A stretch of DNA of 64,000 nucleotides from Ancylobacter koreensis (GCF_023016525.1 NZ_JALKCG010000001.1:868001-932000), one strand, 5' to 3'. Counted from the first letter of the stretch, positions 1-8,724 are shown. The notes: a model not told the origin generated them from the letters alone. Program-made: numbers and translations.

Positions 1-425
1 TCCCTCGTCTGGCTTCCCCGCATCCGCCGGCGCGGGCGCCTGCGCTGGCCCGCCCGCTCACTCTGTTCGAGCCGCCGCAGCCGGTCGAGGCGCTGGCCGA
101 GGTGCCGGACGGTCCGCCGCTGCGCTTCCGCTGGCGGCGCGTGGTGCATGAGGTGGCCCGCGCCGAGGGACCCGAGCGCATCGCTCCGGAATGGTGGCGC
201 GACGCGCGCCCGGACGGCACGCCGACGCGCGACTATTACCGGGTGGAGAACCGCGAGGGCCGGCGCTTCTGGCTGTTCCGCGCCGGCCTCTACGAGCGTG
301 CCGGGGAGGGCTGGCACGCCGGCGGATGGCGGGAGCGGGCGGGGCAGGCGAGCGTCGGGCAGGCGAGCGTCGCGACGGGTTGGACCGAGGCGCCGCGCTG
401 GTTCCTGCACGGGCTGTTTCCATGA
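1..425 (+). CDS. imuB: ImuB, Y-family polymerase-like protein, C-terminal fragment
   Basis: The reading frame is open from the left edge of the window and ends at 423-425, so only about the last 140 residues are present. The tail has the ImuB C-terminal pattern: a region rich in R and W, then RDYYRVENREGRRFWLFRAG and a final WFLHGLF. ImuB is the catalytically inactive Y-family partner that links DnaE2 to the replication clamp in SOS mutagenesis. The assignment rests on this tail and on the dnaE2 gene that follows 156 bases later in the same direction. A 5-residue motif, GQASV, is duplicated near the end by a perfect 15-base tandem repeat. imuA and the SOS promoter would lie outside the window. 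Confidence 0.85.
   Translation, partial: PRLASPHPPARAPALARPLTLFEPPQPVEALAEVPDGPPLRFRWRRVVHEVARAEGPERIAPEWWRDARPDGTPTRDYYRVENREGRRFWLFRAGLYERAGEGWHAGGWRERAGQASVGQASVATGWTEAPRWFLHGLFP
342..371. repeat. Perfect 15-bp tandem duplication inside imuB
   Basis: GGGCAGGCGAGCGTC occurs at 342-356 and again at 357-371. It stays in frame and duplicates GQASV in the ImuB C-terminus. Confidence 0.95.
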
Positions 426-581
426 GGCCCGCCATGAAACATGTGACGACGCCCGCGAGGGAATGCGTCACGAGGTTCACCCCCGGCTCGCCCCAAGGTG
501 CGCCCCGCGCGATGCGTGGGCGCGGCAGGTGGTCGGGGCGCGCGGCTTGCCGCGCGAAAGAGTCCGTTATGAGAGCCGCCC

Positions 582-611
582 ATGAGAAAGCCGCCCATGA
601 GAAAGCCGCCT
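582..611. repeat. 15-bp tandem duplication at the dnaE2 start
   Basis: ATGAGAAAGCCGCC plus one base occurs at 582-596 and 597-611, and a shorter related copy begins at 569. The first two copies are in frame and give MRKPPMRKPP, so the duplication provides two alternative ATG starts for dnaE2. Confidence 0.9.
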
Positions 612-3600
612 CCCTTCTTCGCGGAGATGGTCGCCGCCTCCAATTTCTCCTTCCTGCGCGGCGCATCGAGGGCGGAGGAACTGGTGCTGCAAGCGTTGCT
701 GCTCGGCCATGCGGGGCTGGGCATCGCCGACCGCAACAGCGTGGCCGGCGTGGTGCGGGCCTATGCGGCGCTGAGAGACATCAGGGAGCGTTTTTCCGGC
801 TTCTGGAGCGTACCGAAGCCGGAGAGGAGACCGCCGGGACAGGGCGAGGAGGACGCGGCCACGCGCCTCCTGCGCCAATGGGCGGAGGCGGCTGCCGATG
901 CCGGCCTTCCCGGCGAGCTGCCGCCCTTCACCCTGGCGGTGGGGGCGCGGCTCGCCTTCGCCGACGGCACGCCGGACATCGTCGCCCATGCACAGGATCG
1001 CGACGGCTGGGGCCGGCTGTGTCGCCTGCTCACCACGGGCAATCTGCGCGGCGCCAAGGGTACCTGCCGGCTCTTCCTTGACGACCTGCTCGCCGATGCG
1101 CGCGGCCTCTCGCTTATCCTGATGCCGCCGAACGATATGCCGGCTAAAAATATGACCACGCTCGCCCCGCCGCTCGCCCGCCTCGATGAGGCGGCGCCCG
1201 GCTCGCTCTGGCTCGGCGCCAGCATGGGCCGGCGCGGCGACGACCGCCGCCGGCTGGCGGCGCTGAAGGTGCTCGCCGCCGGGGCCGGCGTGCCGCTCCT
1301 CGCCACCAACGACGTGCTCTACCACCACCCCGACGCGCGCGACCTGCAGGACGTGCTCAGCTGCATCCGCGAGGGCGTGACGATCGAGACGGCCGGGCGG
1401 CTGCTGGAGGCCAATGCCGAGCGCCACCTCAAGCCTCCCGGGGAGATGGCCCGCCTGTTCCGTGACGCGCCCGAGGCGGTGGAAGAGACGCGCAACTTCC
1501 TCGCCCGCATCGATTTCTCGCTGGACCAGCTGAAATACGAATATCCCGAGGAACCGGTGCCGCCGGGCCATACCGCGCAGTCCCGGCTGGAGGAGCTGAC
1601 CTGGCAGCGCGCCCTCGTCCGTTATCCCGACGGCGTACCCGACAAGGTGGCGGCCCAGCTCATGACGGAGCTCAAGCTCATCGGCGAGCTGGGCTACGCC
1701 TCCTATTTCCTCACCATCCGCGACATTGTCGATTTCGCGGAGAAGGAGGGCATCCTGTGCCAGGGGCGCGGCTCGGCGGCGAATTCCGCCGTCTGCTACG
1801 TGCTCGGCATCACCGCGGTGGACCCGGCGAGCAGCAACCTGCTGTTCTCCCGCTTCCTCTCGCGGGACCGCGGCGAGCCGCCCGACATCGACGTCGATTT
1901 CGAACATTCCCGGCGCGAGGAGGTGATCCAGTACATCTATGAGCGCTACGGCCGGCACCGCGCCGGCATCGTGGCCACCGTCATCTCCTACCGTCCGAAA
2001 AGCGCGATGCGCGATGTCGGCAAGGCGCTCGGCCTCACCGAGGATGTCACCGCGCGCCTCGCCGGCACGGTGTGGGGAAGCTGGGGCCGCGACATCGAGG
2101 ACAGTCAGGCCCGCGAGGCCGGGCTCGATCCCGGCAACCCGACCGTGGCGCGCGCCCTCGCGCTCGCGTCCCGCCTGCTCGGCTATCCCCGCCACCTCTC
2201 TCAGCATGTCGGCGGCTTCGTGCTTACCCAGAACCGGCTCGACGAGACGGTGCCGATCGGCAATGCGGCGATGAAAGACCGCACCTTCATCGAATGGGAC
2301 AAGGACGATATCGACACGCTCGGCCTGCTCAAGGTCGATGTGCTGGCGCTCGGCATGCTGACCTGCATCCGCAGGTCGCTCGATCTGCTGAAGCAGCACG
2401 AGGAGACCGACTGGGGCCTCGCCGAGGTGCCGCGCGAGCAGCCGGACGTCTACGACATGCTGTGCGCGGGCGATTCCATCGGCGTGTTCCAGGTGGAGAG
2501 CCGGGCGCAGATCAACATGCTGCCGCGCCTCAAGCCGCGCGAGTTGTACGATCTCGTCATCCAGGTCGCCATCGTCCGGCCCGGCCCGATCCAGGGCAAC
2601 ATGGTGCATCCCTATCTGCGCCGGCGCGACGGCAGCGAGAAGGAGACCTATCCCTCGCCCAGGCCGCCGCATGATCCCGACGAACTGCGCGAGGTGCTCT
2701 CGCGCACAAAGGGCGTGCCGCTGTTCCAGGAGCAGGCGATGCAGCTCGCCATGACGGCGGCGAAGTTCACCTCGGAGGAGGCCAACCAGCTGCGCCGCGC
2801 CATGGCGACCTTCCGCAATCCCGGCACCATCGGCGGATTCCGCAGCAAGCTGGTCGAGGGCATGGTGGCGCGCGGCTATGAGCGCGCCTTCGCCGAGCGC
2901 TGCTTCGAGCAGATCAAGGGCTTCGGCGAATATGGCTTCCCGGAGAGCCACGCCGCCTCCTTCGCCAAGCTGGTCTACATCTCCGCCTTCATCAAATGCC
3001 GCTTCCCCGCCATCTTTGCGGCGGCGTTGCTCAACTCTCAGCCCATGGGCTTCTACGCCCCGGCGCAGATCGTGCGCGACGCCGCCGAACATGGGGTGGA
3101 GATCCGCCCGCCGGACGTCAATTACAGCCTGCACGACTGCACGCTGGAGCGCGACGCGCCCGGCGTGCCGCTGGCGCTGCGGCTCGGCCTGCGCCAGCTC
3201 GACGGTTTCAGCGAGGCGTGGAGCGAGCAACTCGCCCTCGCGCGGGCGGGGGGCTTCTTCGCCGACATCGAGACGCTCGCCCGCCGCACCCGCCTGCCGG
3301 CGGCGGCGCTGCGCAAGCTCGCCGATGCCGACGCCTTCGGCTCCATGGGGCTCGACCGGCGCGCGGCGGCCTGGGCCATGCGCCGGCTGCCGGACGACGC
3401 GCCGCTGCCGCTCTTCGTCGCCGCCGATGCGCGCGAACTGGGCGAGGATGCCGACGCGCATCTGCCGCTGATGCCGCTGCCCGAGCAGATCGCCGTCGAC
3501 TACCAGACCACGCGGCTGTCGCTGAAGGGCCACCCGATGGGCATGCTGCGCGCGCTCTTCGCGGCGGAGGGCGTCGCCTCCAGCGCGCAGGTGGCGGCGC

Positions 3601-4058
3601 TGCGCGACGGTGCCTATGTGCGCGCGGCCGGGGTGGTGCTGGTGCGCCAACGCCCGGGCAAGGGCAACGCCATCTTCATGACGCTGGAGGACGAGACCGG
3701 CATCGTCAACGTGCTGCTGTGGACCCGGCAGTTCGAGCGCTACCGCGCGCAGGTGATGGGCGCCCGCCTCGTCGTCGTCGAGGGCCGGGTGCAGAAGAGC
3801 CGCGAAGGCGTCGTGCATGTGATGGGCGAGCGGGTGATCGACCGCACGGCCGAGCTGGGCCGGCTGTTCGAGGATCCGCGCCATCTACCCTCGCCGCAGG
3901 CCGATCCGGGCGAGGACCCGCGCCTGCGGAAGGCGCGCGCCGGGCAGGGGGGCGCCGTGTCCGCCCCGGCGGCCGGCCATATGCTGGCGGGCCGCCGCTC
4001 CGGCCAGGGCCACCCCCGGCAGGTACGCATCCTGCCGAAGTCGCGCGACTTCCACTGA
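582..4058 (+). CDS. dnaE2: Error-prone DNA polymerase DnaE2 (ImuC)
   Basis: A 1158-residue C-family polymerase that carries out translesion synthesis and induced mutagenesis with ImuA and ImuB. The N-terminal PHP-like domain reads NFSFLRGAS and GIADRNSVAG, the metal-site-poor form expected for DnaE2 rather than DnaE1. The palm carries the catalytic acidic residues in PPDIDVDF and LLKVDVLALGM. An OB-fold with AIFMTLEDETGIVNVLLW lies near residues 1010-1060. The length matches the family. The start is ambiguous between ATG 582 and ATG 597 because of a 15-base duplication; the upstream sequence shows no strong ribosome site for either. Regulation is probably SOS through a promoter upstream of imuA, outside the window. 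Family assignment is secure. Confidence 0.97.
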   Translation: MRKPPMRKPPPFFAEMVAASNFSFLRGASRAEELVLQALLLGHAGLGIADRNSVAGVVRAYAALRDIRERFSGFWSVPKPERRPPGQGEEDAATRLLRQWAEAAADAGLPGELPPFTLAVGARLAFADGTPDIVAHAQDRDGWGRLCRLLTTGNLRGAKGTCRLFLDDLLADARGLSLILMPPNDMPAKNMTTLAPPLARLDEAAPGSLWLGASMGRRGDDRRRLAALKVLAAGAGVPLLATNDVLYHHPDARDLQDVLSCIREGVTIETAGRLLEANAERHLKPPGEMARLFRDAPEAVEETRNFLARIDFSLDQLKYEYPEEPVPPGHTAQSRLEELTWQRALVRYPDGVPDKVAAQLMTELKLIGELGYASYFLTIRDIVDFAEKEGILCQGRGSAANSAVCYVLGITAVDPASSNLLFSRFLSRDRGEPPDIDVDFEHSRREEVIQYIYERYGRHRAGIVATVISYRPKSAMRDVGKALGLTEDVTARLAGTVWGSWGRDIEDSQAREAGLDPGNPTVARALALASRLLGYPRHLSQHVGGFVLTQNRLDETVPIGNAAMKDRTFIEWDKDDIDTLGLLKVDVLALGMLTCIRRSLDLLKQHEETDWGLAEVPREQPDVYDMLCAGDSIGVFQVESRAQINMLPRLKPRELYDLVIQVAIVRPGPIQGNMVHPYLRRRDGSEKETYPSPRPPHDPDELREVLSRTKGVPLFQEQAMQLAMTAAKFTSEEANQLRRAMATFRNPGTIGGFRSKLVEGMVARGYERAFAERCFEQIKGFGEYGFPESHAASFAKLVYISAFIKCRFPAIFAAALLNSQPMGFYAPAQIVRDAAEHGVEIRPPDVNYSLHDCTLERDAPGVPLALRLGLRQLDGFSEAWSEQLALARAGGFFADIETLARRTRLPAAALRKLADADAFGSMGLDRRAAAWAMRRLPDDAPLPLFVAADARELGEDADAHLPLMPLPEQIAVDYQTTRLSLKGHPMGMLRALFAAEGVASSAQVAALRDGAYVRAAGVVLVRQRPGKGNAIFMTLEDETGIVNVLLWTRQFERYRAQVMGARLVVVEGRVQKSREGVVHVMGERVIDRTAELGRLFEDPRHLPSPQADPGEDPRLRKARAGQGGAVSAPAAGHMLAGRRSGQGHPRQVRILPKSRDFH

Positions 4059-4356
4059 GGGGGAAGGTCATTGAAGGGCAAGCCCATGCGAAGGGCAAGC
4101 CCATGCGGGTTCGCGATAGCCACCTTCCCGCCCTCATGGCCGGGCCTGACCCCGCCACGCGGACGTATCGCCGGCGCAGCGGGCAGAGTGCACGGGGCAG
4201 ATGGGTCCACCGGGCAGGTGGGTCCCGAGGCAAGCCCGGCGCCGGGGAAGGTGAGGTTTCGGGCCGGTCTCAGGAGTGCCCTGTCGCGCTTCCCGTTTTC
4301 GGTGTTAGTGATGCGCCGAAATGGCGCGGCGCGCCTTGAGCAACGAGGAGACATCC
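4059..4356. other. Intergenic region with a 17-bp tandem duplication
   Basis: No convincing gene lies here. GAAGGGCAAGCCCATGC is perfectly repeated at 4073-4089 and 4090-4106, just after the dnaE2 stop. The remainder is GC-rich with no clear promoter or terminator. Confidence 0.7.
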
Positions 4357-4635
4357 ATGGTCGGCCGTTTCGACGACTGGGAAAAGGACGAGAAGGGTCA
4401 TCTGAAGGTGTGGCCGATGCTGGCCTTCACCACGGCGCTGTTCGGCGCGGAGAAGGTGGGGCTGCGCGTCGAGATCGGCACCCAGCAGCCCAAGCCCGGC
4501 GAGCCGGTGCCCGCATTGCAGCTCGTGCTTGATCCCGCGCAGGTGCGCCAGCTCGCCGAGGCGCTGGCCGAGGCCGAGGCGCGCCTTGCCGACGTCCGCT
4601 TCTCCTCGGCCAGCCCGGTCGCGGGCAAGGCATAG
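4357..4635 (+). CDS. Conserved-looking small hypothetical protein
   Basis: A 92-residue soluble protein beginning MVGRFDDWEKDEKGHLKVWP. I do not recognise a named family. The middle looks like a beta-rich segment (VGLRVEIG) and the end like an amphipathic helix rich in Ala, Glu and Leu (VRQLAEALAEAEARLADVRF). I chose ATG 4357 over the in-frame ATG at 4321 because GAGGAG at 4345-4350 sits six bases before it. It stands alone between dnaE2 and the convergent yidB-like gene, so context does not suggest a role. Confidence 0.7.
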   Translation: MVGRFDDWEKDEKGHLKVWPMLAFTTALFGAEKVGLRVEIGTQQPKPGEPVPALQLVLDPAQVRQLAEALAEAEARLADVRFSSASPVAGKA

Positions 4636-4704
4636 CTCCGCTCTCGCACGGACGGCGCCGTCGGCAGCGGGTCCGCCGCGCCGGCGCCCTCCGAGGGCGG
4701 GTGG

Positions 4705-5217
4705 CTACGCGTCCTCCAACCGGCCGTTCGGCGTATAGGCATCAACCGCCTTCGGCAGGGTGCGCGACAGTCGCGCCAGCAGTTCCTCGCGCGACAGGCC
4801 GGTCTGTTCCGAGAGCGTCTGCAGCACGTCCGGGCCGATGGCATGCTCCAGATTGCGGTCATCGATCTCCCGGTTCTCGCCGGTGCCGACCCAGGAATCG
4901 GCCTCGTCATGGCCGTTCTGGCGGAAGCGGTCGAGCAGTTCCGAAAGTCCGTTCTGCAGCAGGTTGCCGGAGGCGGCGCCGCCGAACAGTCCGCCGAGGC
5001 CGCCAAGCAGCCCGCCGAGCCCGCCGCCGCCTTCTTCAGGCTGGGGCTGGCGGGTCTGGCCCGGCAAGCCGGACTGGTTGGGCAAGCCCGCCTCGTCTGG
5101 CCTCCCGCCCTGGGTGGCGCCTTTGATCATCTCGGCGATCTTGTCGCGGTTCTGGTAGCCGGCCATCGCCAGCAGGGCGAGAAGCGCCGTCATCGAGGGA
5201 AATGCACGGTTGCTCAT
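4705..5217 (-). CDS. YidB/DUF937-type protein
   Basis: A 170-residue protein. It starts [20 protein letters not shown], has a Gly-rich central stretch ([18 protein letters not shown]), and ends with the conserved YidB-like block containing [32 protein letters not shown] and a final LP.AVD..TP.G. The last block is the diagnostic part. YidB-family function is unknown. The gene is divergent from a GlsB/YeaQ-type gene, and an EcfG-like promoter element at 5277-5303 reads in both directions, which suggests a general-stress role; that part is inference. Confidence 0.85.
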   Translation of the reverse strand: MSNRAFPSMTALLALLAMAGYQNRDKIAEMIKGATQGGRPDEAGLPNQSGLPGQTRQPQPEEGGGGLGGLLGGLGGLFGGAASGNLLQNGLSELLDRFRQNGHDEADSWVGTGENREIDDRNLEHAIGPDVLQTLSEQTGLSREELLARLSRTLPKAVDAYTPNGRLEDA

Positions 5218-5276
5218 GATCGTCCTCCGCTGCGTCAGTCCGGGCTTTGCGCCGGTCCAGCTCTACGTCAGTCTCA

Positions 5277-5303
5277 GGAACCAAATCGGGACGAGACGGT
5301 TCC
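5277..5303. promoter_or_regulatory. Symmetric EcfG-type promoter between yidB-like and glsB-like genes
   Basis: On the plus strand GGAAC (5277-5281) is followed after 16 bases by GGTT (5298-5301), close to the alphaproteobacterial EcfG consensus GGAAC-N16/17-cGTT. Because the site is GGAACC-N15-GGTTCC, the minus strand carries the same elements with the same spacing. The plus start codon is at 5333 and the minus start codon at 5217, both at suitable distances. Confidence 0.65.
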
Positions 5304-5332
5304 CCTTGCCGGCAGCCAAAAGGAGAAGGGTC

Positions 5333-5587
5333 ATGGGGTTTATCTGGACGATCATCATCGGCTTCGTCGCCGGCGTCGTCGCCAAGTTCATCATGCCGGG
5401 CGACAATGAGCCGTCGGGATTCATCCTGACGACCATTCTGGGGATCGTCGGCGCGTTCGTCGCCACCTATCTCGGGCAGGCGCTCGGCTGGTACGGGCCG
5501 GACGAGGGCGCGGGCTTCATCGGCGCCGTGGTCGGTGCGCTGATCGTGCTGTTCGCCTACGGCGCTCTGGCGCGCCGCCGCGCCTGA
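5333..5587 (+). CDS. GlsB/YeaQ/YmgE-family small membrane protein
   Basis: An 84-residue protein with three hydrophobic segments: FIWTIIIGFVAGVVAKFIMPG at the N-terminus, FILTTILGIVGAFVATYLG in the middle, and GFIGAVVGALIVLFAYGAL at the end. The GlsB/YeaQ family (transglycosylase-associated) consists of small inner-membrane proteins often induced by general stress; their biochemical role is not settled. ATG 5333 is chosen over earlier in-frame starts because AGGAG at 5321-5325 precedes it and because the family begins with this hydrophobic segment. The promoter is probably the EcfG-like element at 5277-5303. Confidence 0.92.
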   Translation: MGFIWTIIIGFVAGVVAKFIMPGDNEPSGFILTTILGIVGAFVATYLGQALGWYGPDEGAGFIGAVVGALIVLFAYGALARRRA

Positions 5588-5600
5588 CGCGCGGCACGGG

Positions 5601-6935
5601 TCAGGCCGCGAGGAACTGCGCGTCGGACTGGTCGAGCCTGCGGCGGATCTGGGTGACGATGAGCTGCTCGTCGGGCAGGCAGTTGTCATAGGTCAGCCGC
5701 TCGCCGGCCTTGACGGGCTTGAGCACCTTCGCCCGCTCGGCGAGGCCCAGCGGCAGGGCGAAGCTGTCGCGGGCGTCGCGCCAGCTCATGGTGAAGCCGC
5801 GATAGTCGTATTCGCCGATCTTGCCCAGCGTCTGGCCCGGCTGCAGATCGCGCTTGGCCACCGCCGTGCACTCGGCGACCGGATGGTCCAGCACCTCCAT
5901 GTCCGGCGTGCCGTGCAGCACGGCGCGGATCGCCGACAGCGGCACTTCCAGGCTGGTGAGGTGATAGGGGCGGATCAGCGCGAAGCACGGGCCGGGACCG
6001 ACCTTGAGGTCGGCCATGCGCTCCAGCACGCGCGGATGACGCGGCTTGACGATGCAGAACACGCCCGGCGCCACGCCCTTGCCGAGGGTGAAGTCGACCA
6101 CGCCCGGGCGCGAGAGGATGCCGCCATCCTCCTTCGTGCAGAGCACCTGTGCCAGCACGTCCTTGTCGGCCGCCGGCCCATGCATGCCCGGCACGTCGGG
6201 CACAAGCCCGGTGGCGTTGGCCAGCGCCGTCATCTCCACCATGGTCTTCGAGCCGTCGACGAACTCGACCAGCATGCGCGGGTTCATGTTGCGCGCCTTC
6301 GCCTCCTCGACGAACTCGTCGGGGATGGCGTCGGGCTTGAAGGCGTTGTTCTTGGCCTTCCCGGCGCAGACGATCTCGAAGCCGAGCGCCTGGGCGAAGC
6401 CGATCAGTTCCACCGTGGCGGCGGGCTCGTCGCCGGCCGCGCCGGTCAGCACCACGCCGGCGGCGCGCGCCTCCTGCTTGAGGAAGCGGCCGATGGTGAT
6501 GTCCGCCTCCACGCTCAGCAGCACCACGTGCTTGCCGTTGCGGATCGCCTCCAGCGAGACCAGCGTGCCGATGTTCGGGCTGCCGGTGGCGTCGATCACC
6601 ACGTCGATGCGCCCGCTCGCGCACATGGAGCGGTAGTCGTCGGTGATGACGAAGTGCCCCGCCTCGATGGCGCGGTCGATCTGGCTGGTGGAGGAGGCGG
6701 AAACGATGTCCTCGCGCCGGTGGCCGGCCATCAGCGCGGCGTCGATGGCGGCCTGCGCGTTGAGCTCGGTGACGGCGCCGATGCGCACGCCGGGCATGAG
6801 GGCGGCCTGCACGATGAGGTCGGTGCCCATCTGGCCGGCGCCGGCGAGGCCGATCGTCACCGGCCCGTGCGTGGCGGTCCACTGCGCCAGTTCGGCCGCG
6901 ATCCCCGTCCGCACCATCCCGCTTGCACCGAGCAT
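5601..6935 (-). CDS. NAD(P)-binding homoserine dehydrogenase-like oxidoreductase with C-terminal SAF domain
   Basis: A 444-residue enzyme. The N-terminal Rossmann motif is TIGLAGAGQMGTDLI near residues 27-41, followed by a NAD_binding_3-like region with VVIDATGSPNIG. The C-terminal 90 residues match an SAF fold (AKRDLQPGQTLGKIGEYDYRG and LKPVKAGERLTYDN). Proteins with this architecture occur in sugar-acid and polyol degradation loci, but I cannot name the substrate. ATG 6935 has GGAAGGG a few bases upstream on the minus strand; longer in-frame extensions are out of character. The next gene upstream in the same direction is a SorC-type sugar-responsive regulator, so the pair probably forms a small carbohydrate-related unit. 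Confidence 0.85.
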   Translation of the reverse strand: MLGASGMVRTGIAAELAQWTATHGPVTIGLAGAGQMGTDLIVQAALMPGVRIGAVTELNAQAAIDAALMAGHRREDIVSASSTSQIDRAIEAGHFVITDDYRSMCASGRIDVVIDATGSPNIGTLVSLEAIRNGKHVVLLSVEADITIGRFLKQEARAAGVVLTGAAGDEPAATVELIGFAQALGFEIVCAGKAKNNAFKPDAIPDEFVEEAKARNMNPRMLVEFVDGSKTMVEMTALANATGLVPDVPGMHGPAADKDVLAQVLCTKEDGGILSRPGVVDFTLGKGVAPGVFCIVKPRHPRVLERMADLKVGPGPCFALIRPYHLTSLEVPLSAIRAVLHGTPDMEVLDHPVAECTAVAKRDLQPGQTLGKIGEYDYRGFTMSWRDARDSFALPLGLAERAKVLKPVKAGERLTYDNCLPDEQLIVTQIRRRLDQSDAQFLAA

Positions 6936-7060
6936 ACGCTCAACCCTTCCCTGGCCTTCCGCAGCGCCCGCATCGCCGGCGCCGCCATTGTTCTTCTTCG
7001 GTACTCGACATTCGGCCGGAGGCAAATAGCGGCGATGCGTCCCTCCCGCCATTCCGGCGG

Positions 7061-8083
7061 TCAGTAGTCGGCGCCGACCTCTTCCAGTACCGCGGCCGCC
7101 GTCACCTCGTCGGTGATGAACACGGTCGGACGCAGCATGCGCAGCGCGGCGACCACGGCGTGGGTCTTGTCCGGCCCGCCGGAGGTCAGGATGCGCTCGG
7201 GCGTCGCCTGCAGCGTCTCGATCGGGATCGACATGACGCGGGTATTGATCGGGTGGTCGACCGGCCGCCCTTCGATGTCGATGAAATTGTAGCACACGTC
7301 GCCCACCGCGCCGGCGGCGATCAGCGAGGCCCAGTCGGCGTCGGAGAAGAAGCCGAAGCGCAGCGAGGTGCTCTCCGACTGCATCTCGCCGACGCTGAGC
7401 ACCACCGCGTCCATCTCGCGGGCGAGGGTGTAGACGGTGCCGAGCCCGCAGCGCTCGATCAGCGCGCGCTTGGTCTCGATGCTGTCGACGACGGCGGGGG
7501 CGGCGATCAGGTGGCAGTCGGCCTGGAACAGGCGCGAGAGCTGCCAGGCGAATTCGGAGGGGTTGTACTGCTTGGCCTTGGTGATGCCGCCCAGCAGCGA
7601 GATGACGGAGAGGTTAGAGACCGTCTTCTCGTCGATGAAGCCGAGCGCGCGCATCAGCGTGCGGCCCCAGCCGAAGCCGATCTTCATGTCGGAGCGGATG
7701 AGGTCGGAGATGAACTGGCCGGTCGCCGCGCCGATGGCGCTGGTCGGGTCGGCGAGCGGGCCGGAGAGCGGCGCCACCACCGCCTCGCGCAGGCCGAACG
7801 CCTTCTGCAGCCCCATTTCGAGGCGCGGCAGCTCGGCGATCTCGCGGCTGAGCGAGATCTTCACCTCGTTCAGCGCGCGCGCATCGGCCAGCAGGCGCAC
7901 CACGGTGACGCGGCCGATGTCCAGCGCGTCCGCGATGGCGCTCTGCGTCATGCCCTCGACATAGTACATCCACGCCGCACGCAGCCGCAGCCGTGCCGAG
8001 CGCCGTCCGGTCGGGCTCAGGTCGGCGAGCGTCTCCGGCTCGCTCAGGCCGCCCGGCCTGGTCGTCGCGGCTCCTCCCGACAT
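7061..8083 (-). CDS. SorC/DeoR-type sugar-binding transcriptional regulator
   Basis: A 340-residue regulator. The N-terminal helix-turn-helix is MTQSAIADALDIGRVTVVRLL, near residues 45-65. The C-terminal sugar-phosphate-binding domain carries the family signature segments IGFGWGRTL, VSLLGG-like VISLLGGITKAKQYNP, and a C-terminal VFITDEVTAAAVL. The family includes EryD and SorC, which respond to phosphorylated sugars or polyols. The start at 8083 has GGGGGAAG just upstream on the minus strand. The adjacent SAF-domain oxidoreductase, 125 bases downstream in the same direction, is the obvious target. The effector cannot be read from the sequence. Confidence 0.92.
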   Translation of the reverse strand: MSGGAATTRPGGLSEPETLADLSPTGRRSARLRLRAAWMYYVEGMTQSAIADALDIGRVTVVRLLADARALNEVKISLSREIAELPRLEMGLQKAFGLREAVVAPLSGPLADPTSAIGAATGQFISDLIRSDMKIGFGWGRTLMRALGFIDEKTVSNLSVISLLGGITKAKQYNPSEFAWQLSRLFQADCHLIAAPAVVDSIETKRALIERCGLGTVYTLAREMDAVVLSVGEMQSESTSLRFGFFSDADWASLIAAGAVGDVCYNFIDIEGRPVDHPINTRVMSIPIETLQATPERILTSGGPDKTHAVVAALRMLRPTVFITDEVTAAAVLEEVGADY

Positions 8084-8274
8084 CAGCACTTCCCCCGAAT
8101 GACGCGCACGCGCTGCTATAGAGGAGCGCGGCGCCAATTCAAACAATCCCGACGCACCCCGAGCACCGCCCGGCCGGGCCGGGGCAGGCGGGGCGGCGGA
8201 GTTTACGCAAAAACCCGCTTGTCGTCGCGTCACGCACGGGGCACGGTGCCCGCACAGGCACTCTTGGTCCCGGC

Positions 8275-8724
8275 ATGTCCAGCACCGACGAAACACTGAA
8301 GCTCGAGGATTTCCTCTGCTTCGCCGTCTATTCCGCCAACCACGCCTTCAACCGCGTCTACAAGCCGCTGCTGGACCGGCTCGGCCTGACCTATCCGCAA
8401 TATGTCGCCATGGTCACGCTGTGGGCGCAGGATGGCATCACCGTCGGGCAGATCGGCGAGCGGATGCTGCTGGAGACCAACACGCTGACCCCGCTGCTCA
8501 AGCGGCTGGAGGCGGCCGGGCTGGTGCGCCGCGTGCGCGATTCCACGGACGAGCGGCAGGTGCGCATCCACCTCACCGAGAAGGGCCGCGCCTTACGCGC
8601 GGAAGCCGGCAGCATCCCGCAGGAGATGGGCCAGTGCCTCGGCCGCGACCCGGCCGCCATCGGGGAACTGACGGGCGAGCTGACCCGCATCCGCGACCAG
8701 CTCCTCACCCACCTCAAGCCGTAG
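8275..8724 (+). CDS. ohrR: MarR-family regulator, OhrR type
   Basis: A 149-residue winged-helix regulator. The N-terminus LEDFLCFAVYSANHAFNRVYKPLL is characteristic of OhrR, with the reactive sensing Cys in FLCF. The recognition region follows (LLETNTLTPLLKRLEAAGLV) and then the wing DERQVRIHLTEKG. OhrR represses an organic hydroperoxide reductase gene until its Cys is oxidised. No ohr gene lies next to it in this window, so its target is either elsewhere or absent. It is divergent from the SorC-type regulator and overlaps the end of the convergent LysR gene by 11 bases. The gene symbol is by similarity. Confidence 0.85.
   Translation: MSSTDETLKLEDFLCFAVYSANHAFNRVYKPLLDRLGLTYPQYVAMVTLWAQDGITVGQIGERMLLETNTLTPLLKRLEAAGLVRRVRDSTDERQVRIHLTEKGRALRAEAGSIPQEMGQCLGRDPAAIGELTGELTRIRDQLLTHLKP

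Noticed and set aside
567-3884. 1105-codon open frame antisense to dnaE2
   Set aside because: GC-rich coding sequence leaves long antisense frames. This one is rich in His, Arg, Gly and Glu with no domain, and dnaE2 is clearly the real gene.
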